DNA of 64,000 nucleotides, taken from positions 284,416 to 348,415 of the forward strand of contig UBTF01000002.1 of NCBI GenBank assembly GCA_900468285.1, given 5' to 3'. Below the pieces are notes generated by a model that had not been told where the DNA came from, made no database searches, and saw only the letters and a program-made list of their open reading frames with translations. Each line of letters starts with the position of its first letter. Position 1 is the stretch's first letter. A program made the position numbers and the translations under genes. The stretch is from Hyphomicrobiales bacterium (GTDB taxonomy: Bacteria; Pseudomonadota; Alphaproteobacteria; Rhizobiales; Rhizobiaceae). Shown here piece by piece: positions 38,346 through 47,311 of the stretch.

Positions 38346-40307
38346 ATGTCGTTTTTAGAAAATGCGAGCATACGCACGAAAATACTGACCTTGATTATAC
38401 CCTTATGTATCGTCGGGTTGGCAGCCACTGCCTTCGTTTCCAGCAGGTACAAACAAGGGGATACTGATTACTCGGATTTCCTCGCCAAGGAAATAAAGGC
38501 GAGCATCGAAATCGCAAGAGCAAACCGCAATCTGGCGGCGACCGCCTATGGCGCCTATCAGATGATGGTCTATTCAATCAACGATCCTGCAATCGCGAAA
38601 GCATTGGATTATTACAAGGATAGCAGAACAAAGCTCTTTGAGCGCCTTGAGAAAGTTAAGGCGTTGCTGCCTGAAGAAGCTAAAAATATCGACCCCTTGA
38701 TGACAAGGGCAAAAGAAATCGTAGCCCTGACGGATCGCAGTGTCGAACTGGCGCAAGCGGAAAAGGATGATGAGGCGAAAGCCCTGCTCGCAAAAGTCGA
38801 CGCGCTGGTCCTTCCGCTGGCGTCGGACAATGCCGCGTTTCTCGACAGGATCGTGAAAGAAGTAGACGCAAGAAGCGACGAACTGACCGCACAGACCGAT
38901 TCAACGATCTTCAACTCATTGCTGGTCATCGGCCTTACATTCGCGCTCGGCATCATCGCTGCGCTCATCGTTGCAACCAAGGGGATCACGACGCCGATTT
39001 CGGCGCTGCGGGAGCGCATGATTTCGCTTGCCCAGGGCAACGCGACGGCACCGGTGGAAGGACAGCATCGCCGCGACGAAGTGGGTCAGATGGCAAAGGC
39101 TGTCTCCGTCTTCCGCGATAACCAACTGGAGCGCGCACGTCTGGAAAGTGAAGCGGCTGCAACGCGTAACCTGTCCGAGAAGGAGCGCACCGAGCGCGAA
39201 GCCCAAAAGGCGAAGGATGCATCGGATACGCAGTTTGCCGTGGATCGGCTGGCTGAAGGCCTTGGTCGCCTTGCCGATGGCGACGTCACCTGCCGCATCG
39301 ACACTCCCTTTGTCAGCCATCTCGATACGTTGCGCAACAACTTCAACGATTCCGTCGGCAACCTTAACAACGCACTACGCGCGGTTGGCCAGAATGCCCG
39401 TGGTATCGATGCTGGCGCAAACGAGATTCGCTCTGCTGCAGACGATCTTTCAAAGCGCACCGAGCAGCAGGCCGCATCCGTCGAGGAAACCGCAGCTGCT
39501 CTGGAAGAAATCACCACCACGGTGAAGGATTCCAGCCGTCGCGCCGAAGAAGTCGGACATTTGGTTTCCAAGGCCCGTCAGGGTGCGGAGAAGTCCGGTG
39601 ACGTCGTGCGTCAGGCCGTGACTGCCATGAATGAAATCGAGCGCTCTTCAGGCGAGATCACCAACATCATCAGCGTCATCGATGAAATCGCCTTTCAGAC
39701 CAACCTGCTTGCCTTGAACGCCGGTGTTGAAGCTGCACGTGCCGGTGAAGCTGGCAAGGGCTTTGCCGTCGTTGCCCAGGAAGTTCGCGAACTGGCGCAG
39801 CGTTCCGCAAAGGCCGCCAAGGAAATCAAGGCGTTGATCACCACTTCCGGCGAACATGTTCGCTCCGGCGTGGAGCTTGTCGGTGAAACCGGTCGTGCGC
39901 TTGAAGTCATCGTTTCCGAGGTGCAGGAAATCAACCGCCACATCACCGCGATCGTCGAATCGTCGCGTGAACAGTCGGTTGGACTTCAGGAAATCAACAC
40001 CGCCGTCAACACCATGGATCAGGGCACGCAGCAGAACGCCGCCATGGTCGAGCAGTCGACAGCGGCCAGCCACAGCCTCGCCAAGGAAGCGGCATCTTTG
40101 AACCAGCTGCTGTCACGCTTCAAGCTGGGTGACGCCGCGGGAGCGGGCCGCACAATGCCATCAGCGCCAGCGGCACCTGTCAGATCGGCGTCAGCCGCTT
40201 CAAAGCCAGCACCGTCTCCGGCCCGCGCACTGAGCCAGAAGATTGCTGGCGCCTTCGGGGGCAGCTCGGCGGCGGCGGTTGCGCAGAACACCTGGGAAGA
40301 ATTCTGA
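38346..40307 (+). CDS. Methyl-accepting chemotaxis protein
   Basis: A 653-residue chemoreceptor. Membrane segments lie at about 12-34 and 190-215. Between them is a helical periplasmic ligand domain. A HAMP domain follows ([17 protein letters not shown]) and a second HAMP-like stretch near 300. The signalling hairpin is [34 protein letters not shown] (residues about 440-475). The C-terminus TWEEF resembles the NWETF-type tether for CheR and CheB. AGGA lies 6 nt before the ATG. It follows the purine genes after 245 AT-rich bp. The ligand is unknown. Confidence 0.93.
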   Translation: MSFLENASIRTKILTLIIPLCIVGLAATAFVSSRYKQGDTDYSDFLAKEIKASIEIARANRNLAATAYGAYQMMVYSINDPAIAKALDYYKDSRTKLFERLEKVKALLPEEAKNIDPLMTRAKEIVALTDRSVELAQAEKDDEAKALLAKVDALVLPLASDNAAFLDRIVKEVDARSDELTAQTDSTIFNSLLVIGLTFALGIIAALIVATKGITTPISALRERMISLAQGNATAPVEGQHRRDEVGQMAKAVSVFRDNQLERARLESEAAATRNLSEKERTEREAQKAKDASDTQFAVDRLAEGLGRLADGDVTCRIDTPFVSHLDTLRNNFNDSVGNLNNALRAVGQNARGIDAGANEIRSAADDLSKRTEQQAASVEETAAALEEITTTVKDSSRRAEEVGHLVSKARQGAEKSGDVVRQAVTAMNEIERSSGEITNIISVIDEIAFQTNLLALNAGVEAARAGEAGKGFAVVAQEVRELAQRSAKAAKEIKALITTSGEHVRSGVELVGETGRALEVIVSEVQEINRHITAIVESSREQSVGLQEINTAVNTMDQGTQQNAAMVEQSTAASHSLAKEAASLNQLLSRFKLGDAAGAGRTMPSAPAAPVRSASAASKPAPSPARALSQKIAGAFGGSSAAAVAQNTWEEF

Positions 40308-40366
40308 TCCATCCCGGCCAGAAATCGACTTTGCGGGCGCCTCCGGCGCCCGCAGCTTTATGAACA

Positions 40367-41146
40367 TCAGTTCCAGAATGGTCTTGCGATCAGCTCCGTA
40401 CCTAAAGCCAGCAGGCACATCAGGAACCATCGTCTGAATCTCGCCGGGCTGACGAACTGGCGGACCCATTGGCCAAGCCACATACCAAGGAGTGCTGGCA
40501 CTATGGCGAGTGTCGAAAGCCCCAGATCGTGGATCTGCAGGGCGGCCTGGGACGCCAGACCGAGCGCGAGGGCCACGGTTGAAACCGTAAATGAAAGACC
40601 GAGCGCCTGCACCAGCATATCGCGATCAAACCCCATCGACTGGATATAGGGAACGGCCGGCATCACGAAGACGCCGGTGGCTCCGGTGAGAAGCCCGGTC
40701 ACGAGACCGATCAGCGGCGACAGAAACCTCATCAAGTGCAGGGGCAGGACAAGTGGTCGCGCCATCAGGCTATAGGCGGCATAGATGAAAAGTGCCCCGC
40801 CAAGCGCCGACGTCGTCCAACCAGCCGCCCCACCCGTCAGCAGTTGAATGCCGATTTGTGTTCCGACAAAGATAGCGGCCATCATCGGCCAGAGCCGGAG
40901 CAGAATTCCGCGAAAATCCGGACCGGCACAAAGTTGCCAGATATTTGTCACGAAGGATGGCAGAAGCAAAAGGCCCGCCGCTGCAACGGGCGGCATGAAA
41001 AGACCGAGCAGACCCATGGCCACGGTCGGCAGACCCATGCCTGTCACGCCCTTGACGACACCCGCCAGAACGAAAGTCACGGTAATTGCCGCCAGAAAAC
41101 CAATATCAATATTCGTCACAAAATCCGTCCCGTCGCTGTCTTCCAC
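40367..41146 (-). CDS. TauE/SafE family sulfite/anion exporter-like protein
   Basis: A 259-residue membrane protein with seven to eight hydrophobic segments and internal two-fold similarity (VVKGVTGMGLPTVAMGLLGLFMPP and the later VTGLLTGATGVFVMP), the mark of the TauE/SafE family, which moves sulfite, sulfoacetate or other organic anions. Start taken as GTG at 41146; a GTG nine codons later is possible. No sulfur-metabolism genes are adjacent. Confidence 0.85.
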   Translation of the reverse strand: MEDSDGTDFVTNIDIGFLAAITVTFVLAGVVKGVTGMGLPTVAMGLLGLFMPPVAAAGLLLLPSFVTNIWQLCAGPDFRGILLRLWPMMAAIFVGTQIGIQLLTGGAAGWTTSALGGALFIYAAYSLMARPLVLPLHLMRFLSPLIGLVTGLLTGATGVFVMPAVPYIQSMGFDRDMLVQALGLSFTVSTVALALGLASQAALQIHDLGLSTLAIVPALLGMWLGQWVRQFVSPARFRRWFLMCLLALGTELIARPFWN

Positions 41147-41329
41147 CCTGTTTTACGTCCGCAGATTTTCCAATGTTACGGCGACGGGCGAAACATTCGC
41201 GACGCAATCGCTGCTAACGGCAACGCGCCTCAAAAACCCACTCCAGACATCTCATCTCGAGCAATTTCAGTACCATTCGCCCGCAACTTCGTGCTATGCG
41301 ATTATCATTCAGATGTGAAAGTTCAATTC

Positions 41330-42466
41330 ATGGCCAAAACGCTTACCATCGCTGATCTCAAATTGCGTGCCCAGCGCCGCGTGCCCAAAATGTTCTTCGA
41401 TTACGCCGATAGCGGTGCCTGGACCGAGAGCACATATCGCGCCAATGAAGACGATTTTTCCAAGATAAAATTGCGCCAGCGGGTGCTGGTAGACATGACC
41501 GACAGGTCGCTTGCCACCGAGATGATCGGTGAGAAGGTCTCGATGCCGGTTGCATTGTCGCCGACCGGGCTCACCGGTATGCAGCACGCCGATGGTGAGA
41601 TGCTGGCCGCGAAGGCCGCAGAAGAATTCGGCGTGCCTTTTACCCTCTCCACCATGAGCATCTGCTCCATCGAGGACGTCGCCTCGGTGACCTCCCGGCC
41701 CTTCTGGTTCCAGCTTTACGTGATGAAGGACCGCGATTTCGTCAACAATCTGATCGACCGCGCCAAGGCTGCCGGATGCTCCGCTCTGGTACTGACGCTG
41801 GATCTCCAGATTCTCGGACAGCGCCACAAGGATTTGCGCAACGGCCTGTCTGCACCGCCCAAATTTACGCCCAAACATATCTGGCAGATGGCGACGAGGC
41901 CGCAATGGTGCCTGGATATGTTGCGGACGAAGCGCCGCAGCTTCGGCAACATTGTCGGCCACGCCAAGAACGTGTCGGACCTCTCGTCGCTCTCATCCTG
42001 GACCGCCGAACAGTTCGACCCGCGCCTTTCCTGGAAAGATGTCGAGTGGATCAAGGAGCGCTGGGGCGGCAAACTCATCCTGAAAGGTATTCTCGATGAG
42101 GAAGACGCAATCGCTGCGGCCAACACCGGTGCGGATGCAATCATCGTATCCAATCATGGCGGTCGTCAGCTGGATGGCGCGCTTTCATCCATCGCAATCC
42201 TGCCGAAGATCGTCGATGCTGTCGGCGACAAGATCGAAGTCCATTTGGATGGCGGCATTCGCTCCGGACAGGACGTCCTAAAAGCCATCGCTCTTGGCGC
42301 TAAAGGCACATACATCGGACGTCCCTTCCTCTATGGCCTCGGCGCAGACGGAAAGAATGGCGTCACGACGGCGCTGGAGATTATCCGCAAGGAAATGGAC
42401 ATCACCATGGCTCTGTGCGGCAAGCGTCTGCTGACCGATGTGGATCGAAGCATCCTGGTTCAGTGA
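41330..42466 (+). CDS. lldD: L-lactate dehydrogenase (FMN, quinone-linked)
   Basis: A 378-residue FMN alpha-hydroxy-acid dehydrogenase. The N-terminus LKLRAQRRVPKMFFDYADSG, LSPTGLTGMQHADGE, and the active-site SNHGGRQLDGA (catalytic His, Arg) with HLDGGIRSGQDV are typical of LldD. It oxidises L-lactate to pyruvate and passes electrons to the respiratory chain. The frame stays open far upstream across the divergent TauE gene, but similarity begins at this ATG. The ribosome site is weak, and a GTG five codons earlier is possible. Confidence 0.9.
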   Translation: MAKTLTIADLKLRAQRRVPKMFFDYADSGAWTESTYRANEDDFSKIKLRQRVLVDMTDRSLATEMIGEKVSMPVALSPTGLTGMQHADGEMLAAKAAEEFGVPFTLSTMSICSIEDVASVTSRPFWFQLYVMKDRDFVNNLIDRAKAAGCSALVLTLDLQILGQRHKDLRNGLSAPPKFTPKHIWQMATRPQWCLDMLRTKRRSFGNIVGHAKNVSDLSSLSSWTAEQFDPRLSWKDVEWIKERWGGKLILKGILDEEDAIAAANTGADAIIVSNHGGRQLDGALSSIAILPKIVDAVGDKIEVHLDGGIRSGQDVLKAIALGAKGTYIGRPFLYGLGADGKNGVTTALEIIRKEMDITMALCGKRLLTDVDRSILVQ

Positions 42467-42932
42467 CGGTCACTTGCCCTTTTTGGCACCGCGCGAGATC
42501 GATCCAGCCCTCACAATCCTGTGAGATCGGCGCATGGAAACTGGCCTCGCTTTTTACCTTCAGGGCAGTGATGTGGGCCCCTCACCGGTGTCGTCATGAC
42601 GATAGCCAAGTGCGAGCCGCCCACTCTTTTTCAGGCAGGAAATCGCTGAACGCAGATGGCTGGAACCCCTTGTGAACAGGGTGGTTTCGGCTGAAAGCCG
42701 GCCATGTTCCGGCGCGAGAGAGGGCGCGGATCTGCGCCCTTATTGCATCAGTCCCTTTATCAGGAGCCGCACGGGGCGTCCGTTTCTTTTCAAGGAATTT
42801 ACCCGCCACCAATGGGGGTCGATTTTCATACTTAATTAAGGATGAAAGCGGTCTTTAAAGTTTGAGTGGTTTTGTTGCTTGAAAGTTTCAGTAGTTTTGG
42901 CAACGGCGAATGGACGGACAAGGGGTGAATTC
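42467..42932. other. Intergenic region between lldD and the carboxypeptidase gene
   Basis: No gene seen. It holds two GC-rich hairpins, GCCGG/CCGGC near 42697-42713 and AGGGCGC/GCGCCCT at 42721-42740 (7-bp stem, 6-nt loop, no T-run), and a directly repeated 18-mer at 42857-42899. Confidence 0.6.
42857..42899 (+). repeat. Direct repeat of an 18-mer before the carboxypeptidase gene
   Basis: AAAGTTTGAGTGGTTTTG (42857-42874) recurs as AAAGTTTCAGTAGTTTTG (42882-42899), two differences, period 25 bp. It ends 33 bp before the start codon and could be a paired operator for a regulator or part of the promoter. Confidence 0.5.
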
Positions 42933-44204
42933 ATGTTGAGAACGATCAGACGAGGTATGACCGGAGCGCATTTTCTGGCTGCGGCATTCTTCTGCGCGAT
43001 CCTCTCGTTCGACGCCGCCGAGGCGCAGGCGGGCTACGCACATTTCGTAATGGACGCAAACACCGGCAAGGTCCTTGCTGCCGAGAATGCAGACACGAAG
43101 AACTACCCCGCGTCGCTGACGAAAATGATGACGCTCTATCTGACCTTCGAGGCATTGCATGACGGACGCCTGACATGGAACCAGCGCGTGACGATGTCCA
43201 GACGCGCGGCAGCGGTGATCCCCTCCAAGCTATGGGTGAAAGCCGGCACGACTTTTACGGTTCGCGAAGCGGTTTACGGCATGATCGTCAAGTCGGCCAA
43301 CGACATGGCGGAAGGCATGGGCGACCATCTTGGCGGCTCCCAGGCGAAATTTGCTCAGATGATGACGCGCAAGGCCCGCCACCTTGGCATGACCAGCACG
43401 GTCTTTAGAAATGCATCTGGCCTGCCAAACAAGGCGCAGGTGACCACGGCGCGTGACATGGCCAAACTCGGCCTTGCGCTTCAGCGCGACTTTCCCGAGG
43501 AATACAAGCTCTTTGCCACGCGGTCCTTCAAATTTCGTGGAAAGACGATCAACGGGCACAACAGGCTGTTGAGCCGCTACCAGGGCGTCGATGGCATCAA
43601 GACAGGTTACACCAACGCATCCGGCTTCAACCTTGTCAGCGCCGTCAATCACAATGGCCGCAGCGTCGTCAGTGTCGTGTTGGGTGGCAGGACATCTCGC
43701 AGCCGCGATAACCAGATGGTATCCCTCCTCGACCGGACTTTGCCCAAGGCATCCCGAGGAAATGAGAGCCGACAGTTGATTGCAAGTGCTAGCACGAGCC
43801 GTACATTTGACGTGAAGCCCGCAAGCGTACCCCTGCCCATGTTTGCACAGCGGAAAGACCCGGTGGCCATGCAGATCGCCTCCGCCTCCCCCGCACCCGT
43901 CATTCCCGACATGATCAAGACATCAGCGGTTCGCGCAACCAACTCTGAACGCAGCACCTGGGAAGTGCAGATTGCCGCAGCCGATAGTCAGGCCGCCGCG
44001 CTCTCGCTGCTGCGCAATGCCCGCCCGACAATTTCCTCCGATTACTCCGGCATCGCGCCCTATACGGAAGCGGTGAAAAGCGGATCCGTCACGCTTTACC
44101 GCGCACGCTTTACGGGCTTCGACAGCCAGGCGGCTGCCCTTTCCGCCTGCAAGGATCTGAAGGCGAATTCCTATTCCTGCGTGGTCATGTCAAGCGAAGG
44201 CTAA
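42933..44204 (+). CDS. D-alanyl-D-alanine carboxypeptidase with SPOR domain
   Basis: A 423-residue low-molecular-weight penicillin-binding protein. It has an N-terminal signal segment (about 10-33), then the three active-site motifs SLTK (Ser61-Lys64), SAN (Ser121-Asn123) and KTG (Lys223-Gly225). A C-terminal SPOR domain (about 345-423, STWEVQIAAADSQAAALSLL) binds denuded septal peptidoglycan, suggesting a role at the division site. It trims the terminal D-Ala of peptidoglycan stems. AGGGG lies about 8 nt before the ATG. Its stop overlaps the convergent metallophosphatase stop by 4 bp. Confidence 0.92.
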   Translation: MLRTIRRGMTGAHFLAAAFFCAILSFDAAEAQAGYAHFVMDANTGKVLAAENADTKNYPASLTKMMTLYLTFEALHDGRLTWNQRVTMSRRAAAVIPSKLWVKAGTTFTVREAVYGMIVKSANDMAEGMGDHLGGSQAKFAQMMTRKARHLGMTSTVFRNASGLPNKAQVTTARDMAKLGLALQRDFPEEYKLFATRSFKFRGKTINGHNRLLSRYQGVDGIKTGYTNASGFNLVSAVNHNGRSVVSVVLGGRTSRSRDNQMVSLLDRTLPKASRGNESRQLIASASTSRTFDVKPASVPLPMFAQRKDPVAMQIASASPAPVIPDMIKTSAVRATNSERSTWEVQIAAADSQAAALSLLRNARPTISSDYSGIAPYTEAVKSGSVTLYRARFTGFDSQAAALSACKDLKANSYSCVVMSSEG

Positions 44205-44941
44205 CCCAGCCAGCCGCTGGCGATGGCCTTGCCCAGGCGCGGCATTCCGTTGGCGCGCGCCAGCTCTCCCATGGCCGCACTGTCATAGCGAACCTGCCGG
44301 AACGAGACCTGCCAGCCATGCGGCGTGTCTTCCAGAACGGCATAGCTTGCCAGCGGATGGCCGGCTTCAACCTGATGGTAGAAAGGTTCATCATCCTTCC
44401 AGCCCGGACAGCCGACACTGCCGGGGTTGACGATGAGACGACCGTCGGACAGTTGTACGGTGCGGGCGATGTGCGTATGGCCGCACAGCATCAGCGGCTG
44501 CTTGATATCGGCAGCAAATACCTCGATTTCCGGCAAGGGACGCAAATGGAGAAACCCGTCCGGATGAAGCGTCTCCAGCCAGTAATCCAGATCGTCTCTC
44601 GGCGAGCCATGGCAACAATAGGCGACATCCTTGAAGACGAGATCGAAGGGCAGCGCCTGTAGCCAGCTGAAATGATCGGACGACAGCTGCATATGCGCAG
44701 GCCGCTCCCAGTCTCCCATCATCTCAAAAGGCCGATCGATCAGGGCACGGTCGTGATTGCCGCGCACGGTGGCGATATCCCGAGAAACCAGTATATCGGC
44801 GGTGCGACCCGCTTCCAGCGGACCGCTGAAGCAATCGCCCAGATTGACGATATCTGCTATGCCGAGTGTCTCTATATCTTTCAGAACGGCTTCTAGTGCC
44901 GCATGATTTCCGTGAATGTCGGCGATGGCGGCAAAAATCAT
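44201..44941 (-). CDS. Calcineurin-like metallophosphatase
   Basis: A 246-residue metallophosphoesterase with all blocks: DIHGNHAAL, LGDCFSGP, VRGNHDRAL, CCHGSPRD and LCGHTHIAR, ending NPGSVGCPG. These are the dinuclear metal ligands of YfcE/MJ0936-type phosphodiesterases. The start lies 4 bp after the hiuH stop, with GGAAG upstream, so it is the last gene of the ureide operon. The substrate is unknown. The placement hints at a nucleotide or regulatory phosphate ester. Confidence 0.88.
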   Translation of the reverse strand: MIFAAIADIHGNHAALEAVLKDIETLGIADIVNLGDCFSGPLEAGRTADILVSRDIATVRGNHDRALIDRPFEMMGDWERPAHMQLSSDHFSWLQALPFDLVFKDVAYCCHGSPRDDLDYWLETLHPDGFLHLRPLPEIEVFAADIKQPLMLCGHTHIARTVQLSDGRLIVNPGSVGCPGWKDDEPFYHQVEAGHPLASYAVLEDTPHGWQVSFRQVRYDSAAMGELARANGMPRLGKAIASGWLG

Positions 44942-44945
44942 GCGC

Positions 44946-45302
44946 TCAGCTTCCGCGATAGGTGGAGTAGCTATAGGGCGAGAGAAGCAGAGGAACGTGG
45001 TAATGCCCTTGCTCGTCGGCTATCCCGAAACGGATGGGGATGATATCGAGAAAGGCGGGCTCCGGCAGAACGAGGCCCTTGGTTCTCAAGTAATCTCCGG
45101 CGTGGAACACGAGCTCATACTGACCCGCCTTGAAATCCTCGCCAATCAGCAACGGCCCGCCATCGATGCGGCCATCGCTGTTGGTTTCGACCGATTTCAG
45201 CTTTTCGCGATGATCCCCGTCAAGGCGGTAAAGATCGATCTTCAAACCTTGCGCGGGTGTACCGTGTGCGGCATCGAGAACATGGGTGGTAAGGCCGGTC
45301 AT
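44946..45302 (-). CDS. hiuH: 5-hydroxyisourate hydrolase
   Basis: A 118-residue transthyretin-like hydrolase converting 5-hydroxyisourate, the product of PuuD, into OHCU. The N-terminal [14 protein letters not shown] (catalytic His), the central FHAGDYL and the C-terminal signature [11 protein letters not shown] are intact. No signal peptide, so it acts in the cytoplasm. It overlaps allA by 4 bp (ATGA). Confidence 0.96.
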   Translation of the reverse strand: MTGLTTHVLDAAHGTPAQGLKIDLYRLDGDHREKLKSVETNSDGRIDGGPLLIGEDFKAGQYELVFHAGDYLRTKGLVLPEPAFLDIIPIRFGIADEQGHYHVPLLLSPYSYSTYRGS

Positions 45303-45799
45303 GGATTGGGCTCCGCGATGAGATAAGGCTGCAGGAAAAAGAACTCTTCGAGATTGTTGCCCGGTCCGTCACGATCCACCACCAGAAAATCGCTTATGGA
45401 CCCAATCGCCATCAGCGGGTGGTGCCAGACGTTTCGACGGTAGTTCACGCCCTGGTCGGCTCGCGCCAGAAACACAAGGGGCTTGCCCGGCGCGCCATCC
45501 CGGTCTTCCGCCACCACCACAAGAAACGGGTTGCCGGACAGCGGCGTAAAACTCTGACTGCCGAGCGGATGCCGTTCCATCATGTCCACCGTATAGGGAA
45601 ATGCGCGCGGCTTGCCCCGGAACTTGTTAAGGACGACGCGGGCTCCCTCCCCCGTCACATCCGCTTGTCCAAGCGCATGAAACCGCTCCGTATTGCCGCC
45701 ATTGATCATTCGCAAGCTGGTCGGATCGTCTTCCAGAACATCACCAAATGGCGCAAATGCTTCCTTGGTCAAAGGCAGTATTTCAAGAAACTCAGTCAA
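45299..45799 (-). CDS. allA: Ureidoglycolate lyase
   Basis: A 166-residue cupin-like lyase, splitting ureidoglycolate into glyoxylate and urea. [36 protein letters not shown] and WHHPLMAIG are typical of AllA. The frame starts with a TTG ([10 protein letters not shown]); no ATG preserves the family N-terminus, and the ribosome site is weak, so translation may depend on coupling to uraD 34 bp upstream. Confidence 0.92.
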   Translation of the reverse strand: MTEFLEILPLTKEAFAPFGDVLEDDPTSLRMINGGNTERFHALGQADVTGEGARVVLNKFRGKPRAFPYTVDMMERHPLGSQSFTPLSGNPFLVVVAEDRDGAPGKPLVFLARADQGVNYRRNVWHHPLMAIGSISDFLVVDRDGPGNNLEEFFFLQPYLIAEPNP

Positions 45800-45833
45800 G
45801 GCTCATTCACTTTCGGCATTGCCATTGCAGGCT

Positions 45834-46325
45834 TTACGGCAACATCGCGGATAGGCGTAGCCACGCAATCTTTTCCACCTGTTCGGTTGCCGTTGCAAAT
45901 TCATCGTCAACACCATGGTCGATGCGGGTTTCGAAAGCGCGCAGGATATCGTCCTTCGTCAAACCTTTGACGGCAATGATGAAGGGAAACCCGTTCTTCT
46001 CGACATATTCGGCATTCAATTCGGTAAACCGCGCGTGCTCTTGCGGCGACAGGCGATCAAGGCCAGCACCGGCCTGCTCGCTGCGGCTCTCCTGCGTCAG
46101 TTTCCCGGCGATGGCAAGTTTGCCGGCAAGATCGGGATGGGCGCGCAAAACGCCCAATCTCTCTTCATGCGAGGCAGCCCGGAACTGTTTACACAGAGCC
46201 GCATGAACACTTTCCGCCGTCAGCGGCTCTTGCAGGTCACCCGCATCATAGGCGCGCTCCGCGATGAAGGAGGAATGCTCGAACATCCCGCCGAACCGGT
46301 TTACGAATTCTGTCCGGTCCAGCAT
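45834..46325 (-). CDS. uraD: OHCU decarboxylase
   Basis: A 163-residue decarboxylase making S-allantoin from 2-oxo-4-hydroxy-4-carboxy-5-ureidoimidazoline. The catalytic His is in VLRAHPDLAGK, and the substrate-binding SRSEQAGAGLD and later FPFIIAVKG are conserved. The ATG overlaps the puuE stop (TGATG), so it is coupled to the gene before it. Confidence 0.95.
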   Translation of the reverse strand: MLDRTEFVNRFGGMFEHSSFIAERAYDAGDLQEPLTAESVHAALCKQFRAASHEERLGVLRAHPDLAGKLAIAGKLTQESRSEQAGAGLDRLSPQEHARFTELNAEYVEKNGFPFIIAVKGLTKDDILRAFETRIDHGVDDEFATATEQVEKIAWLRLSAMLP

Positions 46326-47248
46326 CAGATCGTCTCCGGCTTATGGTGTTCGTGCCAGTGCCGGGCAATGTCCACGCGCCGCGGTATCCACACCTTCTCA
46401 TGGCCAAGGACATATTCGATGAACCGCCGAAGCGCCGCCGCGCGCCCGGGACGCCCGACCAGACGGCAATGCAGACCGACGCTCAACATCTTGGGCGAAC
46501 CCTCACGCCCCTCTTCATACAAGACATCGAAGGCGTCTTTGAGATAGGTGAAGAACTGGTCTCCCGAGTTGAAGCCCTGGGGCGTGGCAAACCGCATGTC
46601 GTTGGTTTCAAGTGTGTAGGGAATGATCAGGAACGGTTCATCCTTCACGCCCTTGACCCAATAGGGCAAGTCATCCGCATAGGAATCGGACGAATAGAGG
46701 AAACCGCCCTCCTCCATCACAAGCCGAAGCGTGTTGTCCGATGGCTTGCCCTGATACATGCCGTAGGGCCGCTCACCCGTCAGTTCGGTGTGCAGGCGCA
46801 CCGCTTCCAGCACATGGCGGCGCTCATCGTCCTCGGAAAAATCCTTGTATTCCAGCCAGCGATAGCCGTGGCTGGCAATTTCCCAGCCGGCTTCGTTCAT
46901 CGCCACAACCGCGTCCGGATTGCGTGCCATAGCAGATGTCACGCCATAAACCGTTGTCGTCACACCAAGGCTGGTGAACATGCGCCACAGCCTCCAGAAG
47001 CCGGCGCGCGATCCATATTCGTAGATCGATTCCATGTTCAGGTTGCGCTGCCCTGGCCACGGCTGTGCGCCGACAATCTCCGACAAAAGCGATTCCGACG
47101 CCTTGTCGTTATCGAGAATGCAGCTTTCACCGCCCTCCTCGTAATTGATGACGAACTGCACCGCTATTCGCGCCCCGCCGGGCCATTTCGGATCAGGAGT
47201 GTTGCGACCATAGCCTATGAGGTTGCGGGGATAGTCAGCGGAAATCAT
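46325..47248 (-). CDS. puuE: Allantoinase PuuE (polysaccharide-deacetylase fold)
   Basis: A 307-residue allantoinase of the metal-independent PuuE type, related to polysaccharide deacetylases, hydrolysing allantoin to allantoate. It opens DYPRNLIGYGRNTPDPKWPGGARIAVQFV and contains GWEIASHGYRWLEYKD and SVGLHCRLVGRPGRAAAL, all typical. The ATG at 47248 has GAAGGTG upstream; the frame is open 14 codons further. It lies 63 bp after the DUF1045 gene. Confidence 0.95.
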   Translation of the reverse strand: MISADYPRNLIGYGRNTPDPKWPGGARIAVQFVINYEEGGESCILDNDKASESLLSEIVGAQPWPGQRNLNMESIYEYGSRAGFWRLWRMFTSLGVTTTVYGVTSAMARNPDAVVAMNEAGWEIASHGYRWLEYKDFSEDDERRHVLEAVRLHTELTGERPYGMYQGKPSDNTLRLVMEEGGFLYSSDSYADDLPYWVKGVKDEPFLIIPYTLETNDMRFATPQGFNSGDQFFTYLKDAFDVLYEEGREGSPKMLSVGLHCRLVGRPGRAAALRRFIEYVLGHEKVWIPRRVDIARHWHEHHKPETI

Positions 47249-47311
47249 CAAATCACCTTCACGAGAACTTCGTGAACGGTAGCATCGCAAACCGGAAAGT
47301 CGAGTGCCTTT

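Noticed and set aside
40736..41329. Upstream extension of the lldD frame by nearly 200 codons
   Set aside because: The extension is antisense to the TauE/SafE gene and unlike any lactate dehydrogenase N-terminus.
42693..42740. Two GC-rich hairpins as a terminator for lldD
   Set aside because: They are more than 220 bp from the lldD stop and have no T-run, so they are noted only as structures.
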